Assembly: GCA_963806395.1 (NCBI GenBank)
Contig: CAWDYI010000016.1
Span: 124,001-188,000, forward strand
Length of the DNA: 64,000 bases
DNA from: DASSUW01 sp963806395
Lineage (GTDB): Bacteria > Actinomycetota > Thermoleophilia > Solirubrobacterales > Solirubrobacteraceae
Direction: 5' to 3'
Position numbers and translations under genes: made by a program. The notes beneath the pieces are model-generated. The model had not been told where the DNA came from, searched no databases, and was given only the letters and a program-made list of their open reading frames with translations. Numbering within the stretch: the stretch's first letter is position 1; every line of letters starts with the position of its first letter. Below, piece by piece: positions 8,226 to 18,076 of the stretch.

Positions 8226-10175
8226 CTACCAGTGCGCGACGGCGCGGCGGGCGAGCATCGCGCGGAACTGCTCGGTCGTGCGCGGGAACAGCTGGCCGCT
8301 GCCCCAGTCGAGGATGACCCCGTAGCGGCGGATCGCGTCGAAGACGTCCACGTCGCCGGAGCGATAGCGCTGGGCGACGGACTCGGGATCCTCGGCCAGC
8401 CAGCCGCGACGCGCTGCCCCGATCTGCGCGCGCTCGCGCTCGCTCGCCTCCGCATCGACCTCGTAGTGCGCCAGCTCGGCGTCGACGGCGCGGACGACGA
8501 CGCCGTAGTCCTTGCGCGCGCGCTCGGCGGTGACGTAACCGTCGGCGACATCGTCGCGGACAGCGGCCGGGTCGCGCTCCAGCGGATCGCCGAACCCTCC
8601 GCCGCCGGCGGAGGGGCGCGTGAAGGCGTCGCCCGGCTTGACCGGCACGTTGGAGAACACCGCCCCCAGGAATTCGTCGTTGAGCCAGACCCCGTGCGGG
8701 TACGAGGGCAGCCCGCCCTCGATGCCCCAGGTGACCGAGCGTGCGCGGTCGCAGCAGTACGACATCACCGTGCCGCGCACGTCGGTCAGCCGGCCGCCCT
8801 TGCGCACACCGCAGCCGCCGCGCCAGCGACCGGGCCCGCCGGTGTCAGGCAGGATCTCGTGCCCGCTGGTGACGACGGGCGAGAGCCGCTCCTGGCCCTC
8901 CAGCGGCTGGACCGCGAGCCCGACGCCGAACACGGGTGAGGTCGCGTTCGCGCCGTCGCGGCCGTTGCGCCCACCCCAGCCGCCGGCCATCCAGTCGTAC
9001 CACATGAAGATCGAGTCACCCTCGCGACGCGTGTCGGTGCCGCCGACCAGCAGGTACTCGAGATTGAACGATGCGGCCATCGCGCGCTCGGGCATGACCT
9101 GCGACCACAGCTCGAAGATCGCGTTCATGATCTTCTCGTACGGCCCGGAGCAGAAGCCCGTGACCGCGGTCGGCCATGCGGCGTTGACGCAGCTACCCGG
9201 CGGGCCGAGCTCGACCTCGAGCGCCCGGTAGAAGCCGGAGTTCAGGGGCACGTCCGGGAAGAAGGTCTTGGTGCCCGCGACCACGCCGGAGAAGCTCGCG
9301 CCGAAGCCGGAGTTGAGGAACGTGCCCACGGCCGGATGCGACCCGGACAGGTCGTAGCGCGCGGTGTCGCCGTCGATCGTGAGCTTCACCCGCACGGGGA
9401 CGAGGCCCTCGCCCACGGCCGGGTCGTAGTCGATGTAGTCCTCGGTCTCCCACGTACCGTCCGGCAGCTCGGCGAGCCGCCGGCGCGTGAGCCGCTCGAC
9501 GTAGTCCTGCACCTCGCCGAACGCGGTCACGACCGTGTCGCGGCCGTACTTCGCCACGAGCCGGAGGATCTCGCGCTCGGCGACGGCCGTCGCCTCGACC
9601 TGCGCCATGCAGTCGCCCTCGGCGTCGTCGGGCGCGCGCGTGTTGGAGACGATCATGCGCACGATGTCGCGCCGGTAGACGCCCTCGTCGTAGATCCGCA
9701 CCGGCGGGATCCGGACCCCTTCGCCGAAGTGGTCGCGCGCACTGACGTCGAACGAGCCCGGCACGCTGCCGCCCATGTCGGCCCAGTGGCCGTTGGACTC
9801 GGCCAGGCACAGCAGCTCGCCCTCGTGATAGATCGGGCGCACGATCCGGACGTCGTTGAAGTGGGTGCCGCCCAGGTACGGGTCGTTGACGGCGAACACG
9901 TCCCCCGGGCGCATCTCGCCCGCGAACGCGTCGACGACCGCGCGCGCCGTCAGGTGCAGGGTCCCGACGTGGACCGCGATGTCCTGGCTGCCCTGCATGA
10001 TCGTGTTGCCCTCGGGGTCGCAGAGCGCGCTCGAGAAGTCGCGCGAGTAGATCACGAACGAGTGGCAGGTCCGCAGGATCTGCTCGGCCATCGCGTCGAC
10101 GATCGTGCTGAATGCGTTCTTGAGGACCTCGAAGGTGACCGGGTCGAGCGTCTGCTGCTGCTGGTGCGCCGTCAT
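8226..10175 (-). CDS. hyuB: Hydantoinase/oxoprolinase family protein, B subunit (HyuB)
   Basis: A 649-residue HyuB-type subunit, normal for the family. It begins LDPVTFEVLKNAFSTIVDAMAEQILRT and has the conserved NDPYLGGTHFNDVRIVRPIY, ESNGHWADMGGSVPG, NTRAPDDAEGDCMAQ and the C-terminal SAGGGGFGDPLERDPAAV. HyuA/HyuB pairs include N-methylhydantoinase, ATP-dependent 5-oxoprolinase and acetone or acetophenone carboxylases. All of these phosphorylate or carboxylate a carbonyl substrate. The ATG at 10173-10175 overlaps the hyuA stop as ATGA. It is the last gene of an eight-gene operon with a biotin carboxylase, so ring opening or carboxylation of a lactam or hydantoin is the best guess. Confidence 0.93.
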   Translation of the reverse strand: MTAHQQQQTLDPVTFEVLKNAFSTIVDAMAEQILRTCHSFVIYSRDFSSALCDPEGNTIMQGSQDIAVHVGTLHLTARAVVDAFAGEMRPGDVFAVNDPYLGGTHFNDVRIVRPIYHEGELLCLAESNGHWADMGGSVPGSFDVSARDHFGEGVRIPPVRIYDEGVYRRDIVRMIVSNTRAPDDAEGDCMAQVEATAVAEREILRLVAKYGRDTVVTAFGEVQDYVERLTRRRLAELPDGTWETEDYIDYDPAVGEGLVPVRVKLTIDGDTARYDLSGSHPAVGTFLNSGFGASFSGVVAGTKTFFPDVPLNSGFYRALEVELGPPGSCVNAAWPTAVTGFCSGPYEKIMNAIFELWSQVMPERAMAASFNLEYLLVGGTDTRREGDSIFMWYDWMAGGWGGRNGRDGANATSPVFGVGLAVQPLEGQERLSPVVTSGHEILPDTGGPGRWRGGCGVRKGGRLTDVRGTVMSYCCDRARSVTWGIEGGLPSYPHGVWLNDEFLGAVFSNVPVKPGDAFTRPSAGGGGFGDPLERDPAAVRDDVADGYVTAERARKDYGVVVRAVDAELAHYEVDAEASERERAQIGAARRGWLAEDPESVAQRYRSGDVDVFDAIRRYGVILDWGSGQLFPRTTEQFRAMLARRAVAHW

Positions 10176-12208
10176 GCGTCCGCCTCCAGGTCGATCGTCA
10201 TCCGGATGTTCAGCCACTCGTCGACCTGCGCGTGCACGCCCGGCGGGACGAGCACGGTCGAGTCGAGCTGCTCGACCACGGCCGGGCCCTCGAAGACCGC
10301 GCCGGCGGGGAGCTCCGAGCGCCGGTAGACCGGGGTGTCCAGCGCGCCGGCCGTCCCGAAGCGGACCATCCGCGTAGCGGCCGGCTCGGGCATCGCGCCG
10401 CCGCTGTCGTGCCGCGCCAGCTCTGCCTTCTGGGTGCGCCCGACGGCGCGCAGGTTGAGCCGGTACAGCTCGACGGGGCTGCCGTCGCGGCGGTAGGAGT
10501 GCTCGCGCTCGTGCTCGGCGTGGAAGGCCGCCACCAGGTCGTCGAGCGAACGCACCGTCCCCGCTACGGACACCGCGATCGACCGCCACTGGCCGGCGTA
10601 GCGCATGTCGACCGTGCGCTGGAGCTCCACCCGGTCGTCCGGGACGCCCTCGACGCCCATCCGCTCGCGCGCCTGCTCCTCGAGCGCGGCGAACTCGCGC
10701 TCCACGTCCGCCGGCTGGAGGTCGTCGGCCGTGCCGAGCAGGAGCGTGAAGAAGTCGTGCCGGATGTCGACGAGCAGGCAGCCGAGCGCCGACGTCGTGC
10801 CCGGGTTCGGCGGCACGAGCACGGCGGGGATCGACAGCTCGCGCGCCAGCTCGGCGCCGTGCAGCGGCCCGGCGCCGCCGAAGCAGACGAGCACGAAGTC
10901 GCGCGGGTCGTAGCCGCGGCGGACGGAGATCAGGCGGATCGCGTCGGCCATGTTGGCGTTGGCCACCGCGACGACCGCCTCGGCGGCGTCGTGGAGCTCG
11001 AGTCCGAGCGGCTCGGCCACCGAGCGCCGCAGCGCATCGTCGGCACTCCCCGCGTCGAGCGTCATCGCGCCGTCGATCAGCGATGCGCCGAGCCGGCCGA
11101 GTACGAGGTTCGCGTCGGTGTTCGTGGGCTCCGTGCCGCCCTGCCCGTAGCACGCGGGGCCCGGCTCGGCGCCCGCCGACTGCGGCCCGTTGCGCAGCGA
11201 ACCGGCGTCGTCGATCCACGCCAGCGAACCACCGCCGGCGCCGATGGTGAGCACCTCGATGCTCGGGAAGCGGATCGGATAGCCGTACTGCACCGACCAC
11301 TCGTTGGTGGTCGACGCCTCGCCCTCGTAGACGAGCGAGATGTCGGTGCTCGTGCCGCCCATGTCGATCCCGATCGCGTTCTCGAAGCCACAGAGCGCTG
11401 CGATGTGGCGCGCGGCGATCGCGCCCGCGGCGATCCCGGAGCCGGCCAGCCGGACCGCCCAGCGGTCGGCGGTCTCGGGCGTCATCACGCCGCCGCCTGA
11501 GTGCAGGATCAGCAGGTCGCCACCGTAGCCGCCGCGCTCGAGCTCGCCCGCCAGGTCGCGCACGTAGCGGCCGACCAGCGGCTGCAGCACGGCGTTGGCG
11601 ATCGTGGTCGAGAACCGCTCGTGCTCGAAGATCTCCGGCAGCACGTCGCTCGACGTCGAGACCAGCACCTCCGGCAGCTCCTCCTCGAGGATCGCGCGCA
11701 TCCGCTGCTCGTGCGCCGGGTTCGCGTAGGAGTTGATGAAGCACACGGCGACGGTCTTGACGCCGTGGCGGCCGAGCAGGCGCGCGACGGCGCGCGCGCC
11801 GTCCTCGTCGAGCGGCTCGAGCACGTCGCCCGCGTAGTCGATCCGCTCGGCGACCTCGAACCGGTGGCGGCGCGGGATCGGAGGTGGGGCGACGTCCTCA
11901 TAGGCGTCCCAGAGGTCCTCCTTGGTGCCGCGGCGGATCTCGATCACGTCGCGGAAGCCCCGCGTGGTGACCATCGCGGCCGGCGGGAAGCGGCGCGTGA
12001 TCAGCGCGTTGGTCGCGACGGTCGTCCCGTGCGAGAACAGTGCCACCTGCGAGAGGTCGACCCCGGCCTGCTCCACCGCGGCCATCACGCCGCGCATCGG
12101 ATCGCCGGTCGAGGGCACCTTGGCGACGCGCAGCTCGCCGCTCTCGCGCTCGAGCACGCAGATGTCGGTGAACGTGCCGCCGACGTCGACGGCGACGATG
12201 TCGGTCAC
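10172..12208 (-). CDS. hyuA: Hydantoinase/oxoprolinase family protein, A subunit (HyuA)
   Basis: A 678-residue ATP-binding subunit. The actin-like phosphate motifs are VDVGGTFTDICVLE near the N terminus and IGIDMGGTSTDISLVYEG mid-protein. LFSHGTTVATNALITRR, TTRGFRDVIEIRRGTK and the C-terminal FEGPAVVEQLDSTVLVPPG are also canonical. It should activate the substrate with ATP, working with HyuB. I chose the GTG start that overlaps the pxpC stop as GTGA; a longer frame adds 150 Arg-rich residues that lie antiphase over pxpC and are spurious. A second, broken HyuA/HyuB pair lies at 50547-54279. Confidence 0.94.
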   Translation of the reverse strand: MTDIVAVDVGGTFTDICVLERESGELRVAKVPSTGDPMRGVMAAVEQAGVDLSQVALFSHGTTVATNALITRRFPPAAMVTTRGFRDVIEIRRGTKEDLWDAYEDVAPPPIPRRHRFEVAERIDYAGDVLEPLDEDGARAVARLLGRHGVKTVAVCFINSYANPAHEQRMRAILEEELPEVLVSTSSDVLPEIFEHERFSTTIANAVLQPLVGRYVRDLAGELERGGYGGDLLILHSGGGVMTPETADRWAVRLAGSGIAAGAIAARHIAALCGFENAIGIDMGGTSTDISLVYEGEASTTNEWSVQYGYPIRFPSIEVLTIGAGGGSLAWIDDAGSLRNGPQSAGAEPGPACYGQGGTEPTNTDANLVLGRLGASLIDGAMTLDAGSADDALRRSVAEPLGLELHDAAEAVVAVANANMADAIRLISVRRGYDPRDFVLVCFGGAGPLHGAELARELSIPAVLVPPNPGTTSALGCLLVDIRHDFFTLLLGTADDLQPADVEREFAALEEQARERMGVEGVPDDRVELQRTVDMRYAGQWRSIAVSVAGTVRSLDDLVAAFHAEHEREHSYRRDGSPVELYRLNLRAVGRTQKAELARHDSGGAMPEPAATRMVRFGTAGALDTPVYRRSELPAGAVFEGPAVVEQLDSTVLVPPGVHAQVDEWLNIRMTIDLEADA

Positions 12209-13167
12209 GGACGCACCTCCTCGAGGCGGGCGCTGCGCTCGGCACGCACGGCGAGTGCGGTGTCGAGGTCGACCGGGGCGAACCGGGTCTTCGACCCCGG
12301 CGCGGACTGGGCGATCGCGTCCAGGTCGGCGCTGATGACGGTCGCGATCATCGCGTAGCCGCCGCCGGAGACGGCATCGCGGTGCAGCACGATCGGCTCC
12401 ACGCCGCCGGGCACCTGGATCGACCCGATCGGGTACGGGGCGTCGACGATGTTCGACGGGTCGCTGCCGGCCCCGAACGGCTGCTCGCGCTCGAGCAGCG
12501 CGAGCTGCGGGCCCTTGTAGCGGAAGCCGACCCGGTCGGCGACCGGCGTGAGGGTCCAGGTCGCCTCCTCGAACGTGCGCCGACCCTCGGCGGTCAGCAG
12601 GTGGTCGTAGAGGCCCATCACCACGCGGATCTCGAGCTCCATCGCGAACGCCGGCCACAGCCGCTCGGGCACCGACGCGCCCGGCCGCGCGCCGTTCGGC
12701 GAGGGCCCCACGGACAGCGTGTCGCCGGCGACCAGGGGCCGGCCCTCGAGCCCGCCCATCGCGCCGAGCGCGTAGGTCGATCGGCTGCCGAGCGTCTCCG
12801 GCACGTCGATCCCGCCGGCGACGGCGATGTACAGCCGCGCTCCCGCCTTCAGGTGACCGAACGAGAGGGACGCTCCCGCCGGGACCGCGAAGGCGGTCCA
12901 GCGCGGCTGAGGCTCACCGTCCACGCGCGGCTCGAGCTCGGCGCCAGTGGCCGCCACGACGGCGTCCTCGCCGAACACCAGCTCCGGGCCCATGTAGGCG
13001 CACTCGAGCGCGGCCGCGCCGTCGGCGTTGCCGACCAGCCGGTTGGCGGCGATCAGCGAGAACTGGTCGAGGGCGCCCGACGGCGGCACGCCGACGTGGT
13101 AGTAGCCCTCGCGCCCGCGGTCCTGGATCGTCGTCGAGAGCCCGGGCTTGCGCACCTCAATCGGCAT
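12205..13167 (-). CDS. pxpC: 5-oxoprolinase subunit C family (PxpC/KipA, biotin-dependent carboxyltransferase-like)
   Basis: A 320-residue member of the carboxyltransferase subunit C/D family that includes KipA/PxpC and urea-carboxylase and allophanate-hydrolase domains. Diagnostic segments are KPGLSTTIQDRGREGYYHVGVPPSGALDQFS, NRLVGN, LYIAVAGGIDVPETLGSRSTYA and SDPSNIVDAPYPIGSIQVPGG. PxpABC opens 5-oxoproline using ATP. Here the operon also carries a biotin carrier and carboxylase, so a carboxyl-transfer role is possible. It overlaps pxpB by 11 bases and hyuA by 4. The family is clear; the substrate is not. Confidence 0.93.
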   Translation of the reverse strand: MPIEVRKPGLSTTIQDRGREGYYHVGVPPSGALDQFSLIAANRLVGNADGAAALECAYMGPELVFGEDAVVAATGAELEPRVDGEPQPRWTAFAVPAGASLSFGHLKAGARLYIAVAGGIDVPETLGSRSTYALGAMGGLEGRPLVAGDTLSVGPSPNGARPGASVPERLWPAFAMELEIRVVMGLYDHLLTAEGRRTFEEATWTLTPVADRVGFRYKGPQLALLEREQPFGAGSDPSNIVDAPYPIGSIQVPGGVEPIVLHRDAVSGGGYAMIATVISADLDAIAQSAPGSKTRFAPVDLDTALAVRAERSARLEEVRP

Positions 13168-14031
13168 TCAGCACCTCCAGCAACCGTGCGTTGTAGCCGT
13201 CGGGATCGGCGGCGAACTCCTCCGCGTGGAAGGTGACCGGGCGGCGCCGGATCGCGAGCCGGCCCGCCTCCGCGTCGGCGCGCAGCGCGTCATAGCGCTC
13301 GCGTTCGATCGGCGTGAACTTGACGATGTCGCCGGGCCGGAAGAAGCACACGAAGTCGCGGAAGTCGGGCAGCTCGCCGCGCGGGTCGTAGATCGGCGCC
13401 GGCGTGATGCCGAACATCTGGTAGCCGCCCGCGCCGCGGACGGAGTAGATGCAGCCGAAGCAGCCGCCGTGGCCGACCGTCAGCGCCGGCGTGTCGGTCC
13501 GCGGCCGCACGTACTTCGGGACCTCGAGCTGGCGGTCGCGCGGGACCATCTGGTACAGGAACGGCAGGCCCGCGACGAACCCGACCATCGACGCAAGCCA
13601 CGGCGACTTCGAGTGCGCGTCGATGAACGCCTGCACGCTGTCGAAGCCGTTGACGCGGGCGGCGAACTCGAGGTCGGTCCCGTCCGGGTCCTGGTGCCGA
13701 TCGCGGAAGCGCATGAGCGTCTCGTGCGTCCACGGGTCGCCGTAGAGGACCGGGATCTCGACGATCCGGGTCTCGAGCTCGAAGCCGTGCGCGTCGCCGA
13801 CCTCGGCCTCGATCGTGCGGGCGAGGTCGAGCAGCTCGCTCGGCGCCAGGCGGTCGGGGTCGAAGCGCACCTGGTAGGACGCGTTGGCGGGGCAGACGTC
13901 GAGCACGCCGTCGGGCCGGCGCTCGCGCAGCGCCGTCACGATCGCCATCGCCTTGAAGTAGGCCTGCAGGCTCATCTCCTCGGCGACCTCGACGAACAGG
14001 TGCTCGTCGGCGCCCCAGCTGTAGCGGGCGG

Positions 14032-14035
<4 letters not shown>
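13157..14035 (-). CDS. pxpB: 5-oxoprolinase subunit B family (PxpB/KipI)
   Basis: A 292-residue protein of the PxpB/KipI carboxyltransferase AB-like family, the usual partner of PxpC. It has YSWGADEHLFVEVAEEM, ILEIPVLYG-type RIVEIPVLYGDPWT, the central LASMVGFVAGLPFLYQM, and GHGGCFGCIYSVRGAGGYQMFGITP. A terminal extension rich in charged residues (FRPGDIVKFTPIERERYDAL) follows. The ATG overlaps the biotin carboxylase stop as ATGA. At 292 residues it is longer than stand-alone KipI (about 240), mostly at the C-terminal end. Cytoplasmic; should form a complex with PxpC. Confidence 0.92.
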
Positions 14036-15362
<1,327 letters not shown>

Positions 15363-15366
<4 letters not shown>

Positions 15367-15611
15367 GCGTCGTCGTCGATGACGGCGATCGCCTGCCCTG
15401 CGACGACGGCGTCCTCGTTCTCGACCAGGAACTCGACGAGCTTTCCGCCGGCCTCGGCCTCGACCGCCTGGAAGTTCTTCATTATCTCCACCAGCCCGAT
15501 CGTCGCCCCCGACTCGACCGCAGAGCCCTCGGAGGCGAACGGCTCGCTCTCCGGGTCGGGACGGCGGTAGAAGACGCCAGGGATGGGGGTCAGGACTTCA
15601 TGTCGTGCCAT
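15363..15611 (-). CDS. Biotin carboxyl carrier protein, short form
   Basis: An 82-residue biotinyl domain with almost nothing else. The biotinylation site is K45 in VEIMKNFQAV, a variant of the usual EAMKM. PGVFYRR and GLVEIMKNF, then KLVEFLVENEDAVVAGQAIAVID, match the lipoyl/biotinyl fold. The pattern MKNF rather than MKM is typical of carriers linked to PxpABC-type operons. The start overlaps the end of pxpA by 14 bases and the stop overlaps the carboxylase start as ATGA. It carries the carboxyl group between the carboxylase and a transferase, presumably PxpB/PxpC or HyuA/B. Confidence 0.92.
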
Positions 15612-16332
15612 GGGCTCCTCTCGGCAGCGCTTCGTTGAGGGCGCGCGCGAGCGCGGGCGCGCCCGGCGTGTCGGAGTGGATGCACACCGTGTCGGCGCGC
15701 ATCGGGATCTCACGACCCGAGCGCGCGACCGCCACCCCTTCCTCGACCACGCGCACCGCCCGCCGCGCGGCCTCGACCGGGTCGTACGCGACGTGGGTGC
15801 GGGTGATGACCAGCGAGCCGTCGTCGTCGTAGTCCAGGTCGGCGTAGTACTCGGCGACGAACTCGACACCGCGCCGGGCGTAGACGGTCTCGTGCATGGT
15901 GCCGGCCATCCCGAGTACCGGGACCCCGAGCGCCTCGGCGGCGTCGGCGACCGCGTCGGCGACCTCCTCGTCACGCGCGGCGCGGCCGTAGAGCGCGCCG
16001 TGCGGCTTGAGGTGGTTGAGCTCGAGGCCCTCGGCGTCCAGGAACGCGCGCAGCGCGCCGGCCTGGTAGAGGACCGCCGCCGTCAGCTCGGCCGGGTCCA
16101 TCTCGATCTCGCGGCGGCCGAAGCCCTGCAGGTCCGGGTAGCTCGGGTGCGCGCCGACCCGTACCCCGTGGGCCTTCGCCAGGGCGACCGTGTCGCGCAT
16201 CACGACCGGGTCGCCGGCGTGGAAGCCGCACGCCACGTTCGCCAGCGCGATGTGCGGCATGATCGCCTCGTCGTCGCCGAGGCGCCACATCCCGTACGCC
16301 TCGCCTATATCGCAGTTCAGCGCGACGCTCAC
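15598..16332 (-). CDS. pxpA: 5-oxoprolinase subunit A (LamB/YcsF family, PxpA)
   Basis: A 244-residue LamB/YcsF TIM-barrel hydrolase. The N-terminal signature ALNCDIGEAYGMWRLGDD, then ANVACGFHAGDP, GAHPSYPDLQGFGRR, LNHLKPHGALYG and the C-terminal CIHSDTPGA are all present. In bacteria PxpA with PxpB and PxpC opens 5-oxoproline to glutamate in an ATP-dependent reaction. The GTG start overlaps the transporter stop as GTGA; longer frames run antiphase over the transporter gene. Here it precedes a biotin carrier and carboxylase, suggesting that this operon handles a related cyclic amide that needs carboxylation. Confidence 0.94.
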   Translation of the reverse strand: MSVALNCDIGEAYGMWRLGDDEAIMPHIALANVACGFHAGDPVVMRDTVALAKAHGVRVGAHPSYPDLQGFGRREIEMDPAELTAAVLYQAGALRAFLDAEGLELNHLKPHGALYGRAARDEEVADAVADAAEALGVPVLGMAGTMHETVYARRGVEFVAEYYADLDYDDDGSLVITRTHVAYDPVEAARRAVRVVEEGVAVARSGREIPMRADTVCIHSDTPGAPALARALNEALPRGAHGTT

Positions 16333-17966
16333 ACCGGCGTCACCGCCGGCTCGGCGTCGGTCTCGCGCGCCTCGCGGCGGGCAGCGGCGTAGAACGCCGT
16401 GCCGGTCGCGCAGGCCGCGCAGATGGCCTGCTGCCCGGCTGTCGGGTCGCGGTCCATCTCGCGCGCGAGGTAGGACTTCTCGCAGCGGTGGCAGCGCACG
16501 CGCGCCTCCCAGGCGTCGGGGACCTCGAGCGCCGGGTCGTTGGGCCGCGCCATCGCGAACCAGCCCGGGCGCGCCGCACGGGTCGCGGCGGCGTACACGC
16601 CGAACGCGATCACGAACGTCAGCAGCAGGCCCCAGGTGTCGAAGAACTGGCTCTCCGTGGTGTCGGTGATCTTGAGGATCACGCCGACGGCGGTCGCCGC
16701 GACCCAGGCCGTGACGCCGCCCGGGTTGAAGGCCGGGATGCGGCCGGGCCGGAACTCGAGGCCGTCGAGCTTGTGGTGGTGGCCGCGCAGGTACCACACG
16801 TGCGCGAGCGCGACGCCGACCCAGGCGACGATTGCGATGCCCTGGTAGTTGAGCGCATCGAACACGTAGCTGAACACGTTGGTCAGCATGAGCAGGTACC
16901 CGACCGCACACGCCACCAGGACCCACGCGGTCCGCGGCAGGTTGAACCGGAAGACGCGCGAGAAGAAGCTCTGGAAGTTCGTCGACGCCAGGTACAGGTT
17001 CACGGTGTTGATGCGCATCTGGGTGATCACGATCAGCGCCAGTCCCAGGATGCCCGTCAGGCCGACGATCTGCACCGGCAGCGCGCTCTCCTGGCCGGCG
17101 AGCTCCTCGAACGAGATGCCGAAGGTCGACACCAGCAGGATCCCGAGCAGGCCGTTCACGAGGAAGGTCAGCACGTAGTACAGCCAGCCGAACGTGACCG
17201 CGATGTGGTAGCGCTCGTCCTCCGGGCGGGCGAGACGGGCGAAGTCCATCGTGAACATCATCAGGATCCAGACACCCATGTAGGCGCTGAACGCCTGCAG
17301 CCACGGGAGCGTGGTGCCGGGCGCGGCCTCGGTGTCGGGCAGGAAGCCGTTGTAGCCCTGGTCGGCGAGCGCCCAGATCACGACCGCGGCGAGCGTGACC
17401 GCGTAGAACGGAAGCAGGAAGCCGTTGAGGCGGTCGAGCCAGGTCCGCACGCCGCGCCAGACGAGCGGCGCGGTCGAGAAGATCACGATCGCGTACCACA
17501 GGTCCAGCGAGCCTCCGAAGTAGGTCTGGGCCGCGACCGCGATCACCGAGCCCTCGAACACCAGGTAATAGGTCGCCGTCGCGGCGAAGATCAGCGTCGC
17601 GATGGCGGCGCCGACGAAGCCGAACATGCTGCGCGAGAACAGCGCGACGGTGAGCCCGCTGGTCGACGCGACGCGCGTGATCACGGTGTTGATCAGGGCG
17701 TAGGCGACGACCGTGAGCGCGATCCCGATCAGCGCGTTGACCGTGCCGTAGGCGAGCGCGATGAACGCCGCGAAGTACATGTAGAAGAACGCGGTCATCA
17801 CCGCGTACCACGCCATGGTCAGCTTGAACCGGTCCATCCGCCAGGTCCGCGGGACCACGTGTAGCGAGTAGTCCTCGCTGGCGGCCTCCGCGACGACCCG
17901 CGGGTCATCGGTGTCAGAGACCTCGAGCGGCGGCAGCGGCGTCGCCCTGGTGACATCCAAAGTCAT
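16329..17966 (-). CDS. NCS1-family transporter with C-terminal zinc-ribbon-like tail
   Basis: A 545-residue integral membrane protein of the nucleobase-cation-symport-1 family (hydantoin, allantoin, uracil, cytosine). It has roughly 12 hydrophobic helices, among them ALIGIALTVVAYALINTVI and IFAATATYYLVFEGS. An unusual soluble tail of about 65 residues contains RCHRCEKSYL and AICAACATG, two CxxC pairs that could bind zinc. I chose the ATG at 17964-17966, preceded by GAGGGGGG, over an in-frame TTG 54 bases upstream. It is first in the eight-gene operon, so it probably imports the cyclic amide that the Pxp/Hyu enzymes process. Confidence 0.9.
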   Translation of the reverse strand: MTLDVTRATPLPPLEVSDTDDPRVVAEAASEDYSLHVVPRTWRMDRFKLTMAWYAVMTAFFYMYFAAFIALAYGTVNALIGIALTVVAYALINTVITRVASTSGLTVALFSRSMFGFVGAAIATLIFAATATYYLVFEGSVIAVAAQTYFGGSLDLWYAIVIFSTAPLVWRGVRTWLDRLNGFLLPFYAVTLAAVVIWALADQGYNGFLPDTEAAPGTTLPWLQAFSAYMGVWILMMFTMDFARLARPEDERYHIAVTFGWLYYVLTFLVNGLLGILLVSTFGISFEELAGQESALPVQIVGLTGILGLALIVITQMRINTVNLYLASTNFQSFFSRVFRFNLPRTAWVLVACAVGYLLMLTNVFSYVFDALNYQGIAIVAWVGVALAHVWYLRGHHHKLDGLEFRPGRIPAFNPGGVTAWVAATAVGVILKITDTTESQFFDTWGLLLTFVIAFGVYAAATRAARPGWFAMARPNDPALEVPDAWEARVRCHRCEKSYLAREMDRDPTAGQQAICAACATGTAFYAAARREARETDAEPAVTPV

Positions 17967-18005
17967 GGACGTATGACCCCCCTCATCTCCCTCGGTGGTG
18001 GGCGT

Positions 18006-18034
18006 CTTGTAAACGTCCAACCTCCAAATGTCAA
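18006..18034 (-). promoter_or_regulatory. Promoter of the NCS1-Pxp-Hyu operon
   Basis: On the minus strand TTGACA (18029-18034) is followed after 17 bases by TACAAG (18006-18011). The spacer contains the direct repeat TTGGA-N2-TTGGA, a possible regulator site. The transcription start would fall about 35 bases before the transporter ATG. Confidence 0.6.
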
Positions 18035-18038
18035 GCCT

Positions 18039-18068
18039 TTGCCCTTCGCCCCGGCAGCGCTCTATGAT
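18039..18068 (+). promoter_or_regulatory. Promoter of the GntR gene, possibly leaderless
   Basis: TTGCCC (18039-18044), 18-base spacer, TATGAT (18063-18068). The -10 box ends only 8 bases before the GTG start at 18077, so transcription would begin at or next to the start codon. The -35 box lies 4 bases from that of the divergent operon promoter, so one bound regulator could affect both. Confidence 0.55.
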
Positions 18069-18076
18069 CGGGCGCG

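Noticed and set aside
8226..11744. A 1172-residue minus-strand frame spanning both HyuA and HyuB as one fusion
   Set aside because: The first 520 residues are antiphase to HyuA and Arg-rich. HyuB starts at 10175 with an ATGA overlap.
15598..17811. A 737-residue frame suggesting that the transporter and PxpA are fused
   Set aside because: The extra part is antiphase over the NCS1 gene. PxpA begins at the GTG that overlaps the transporter stop.
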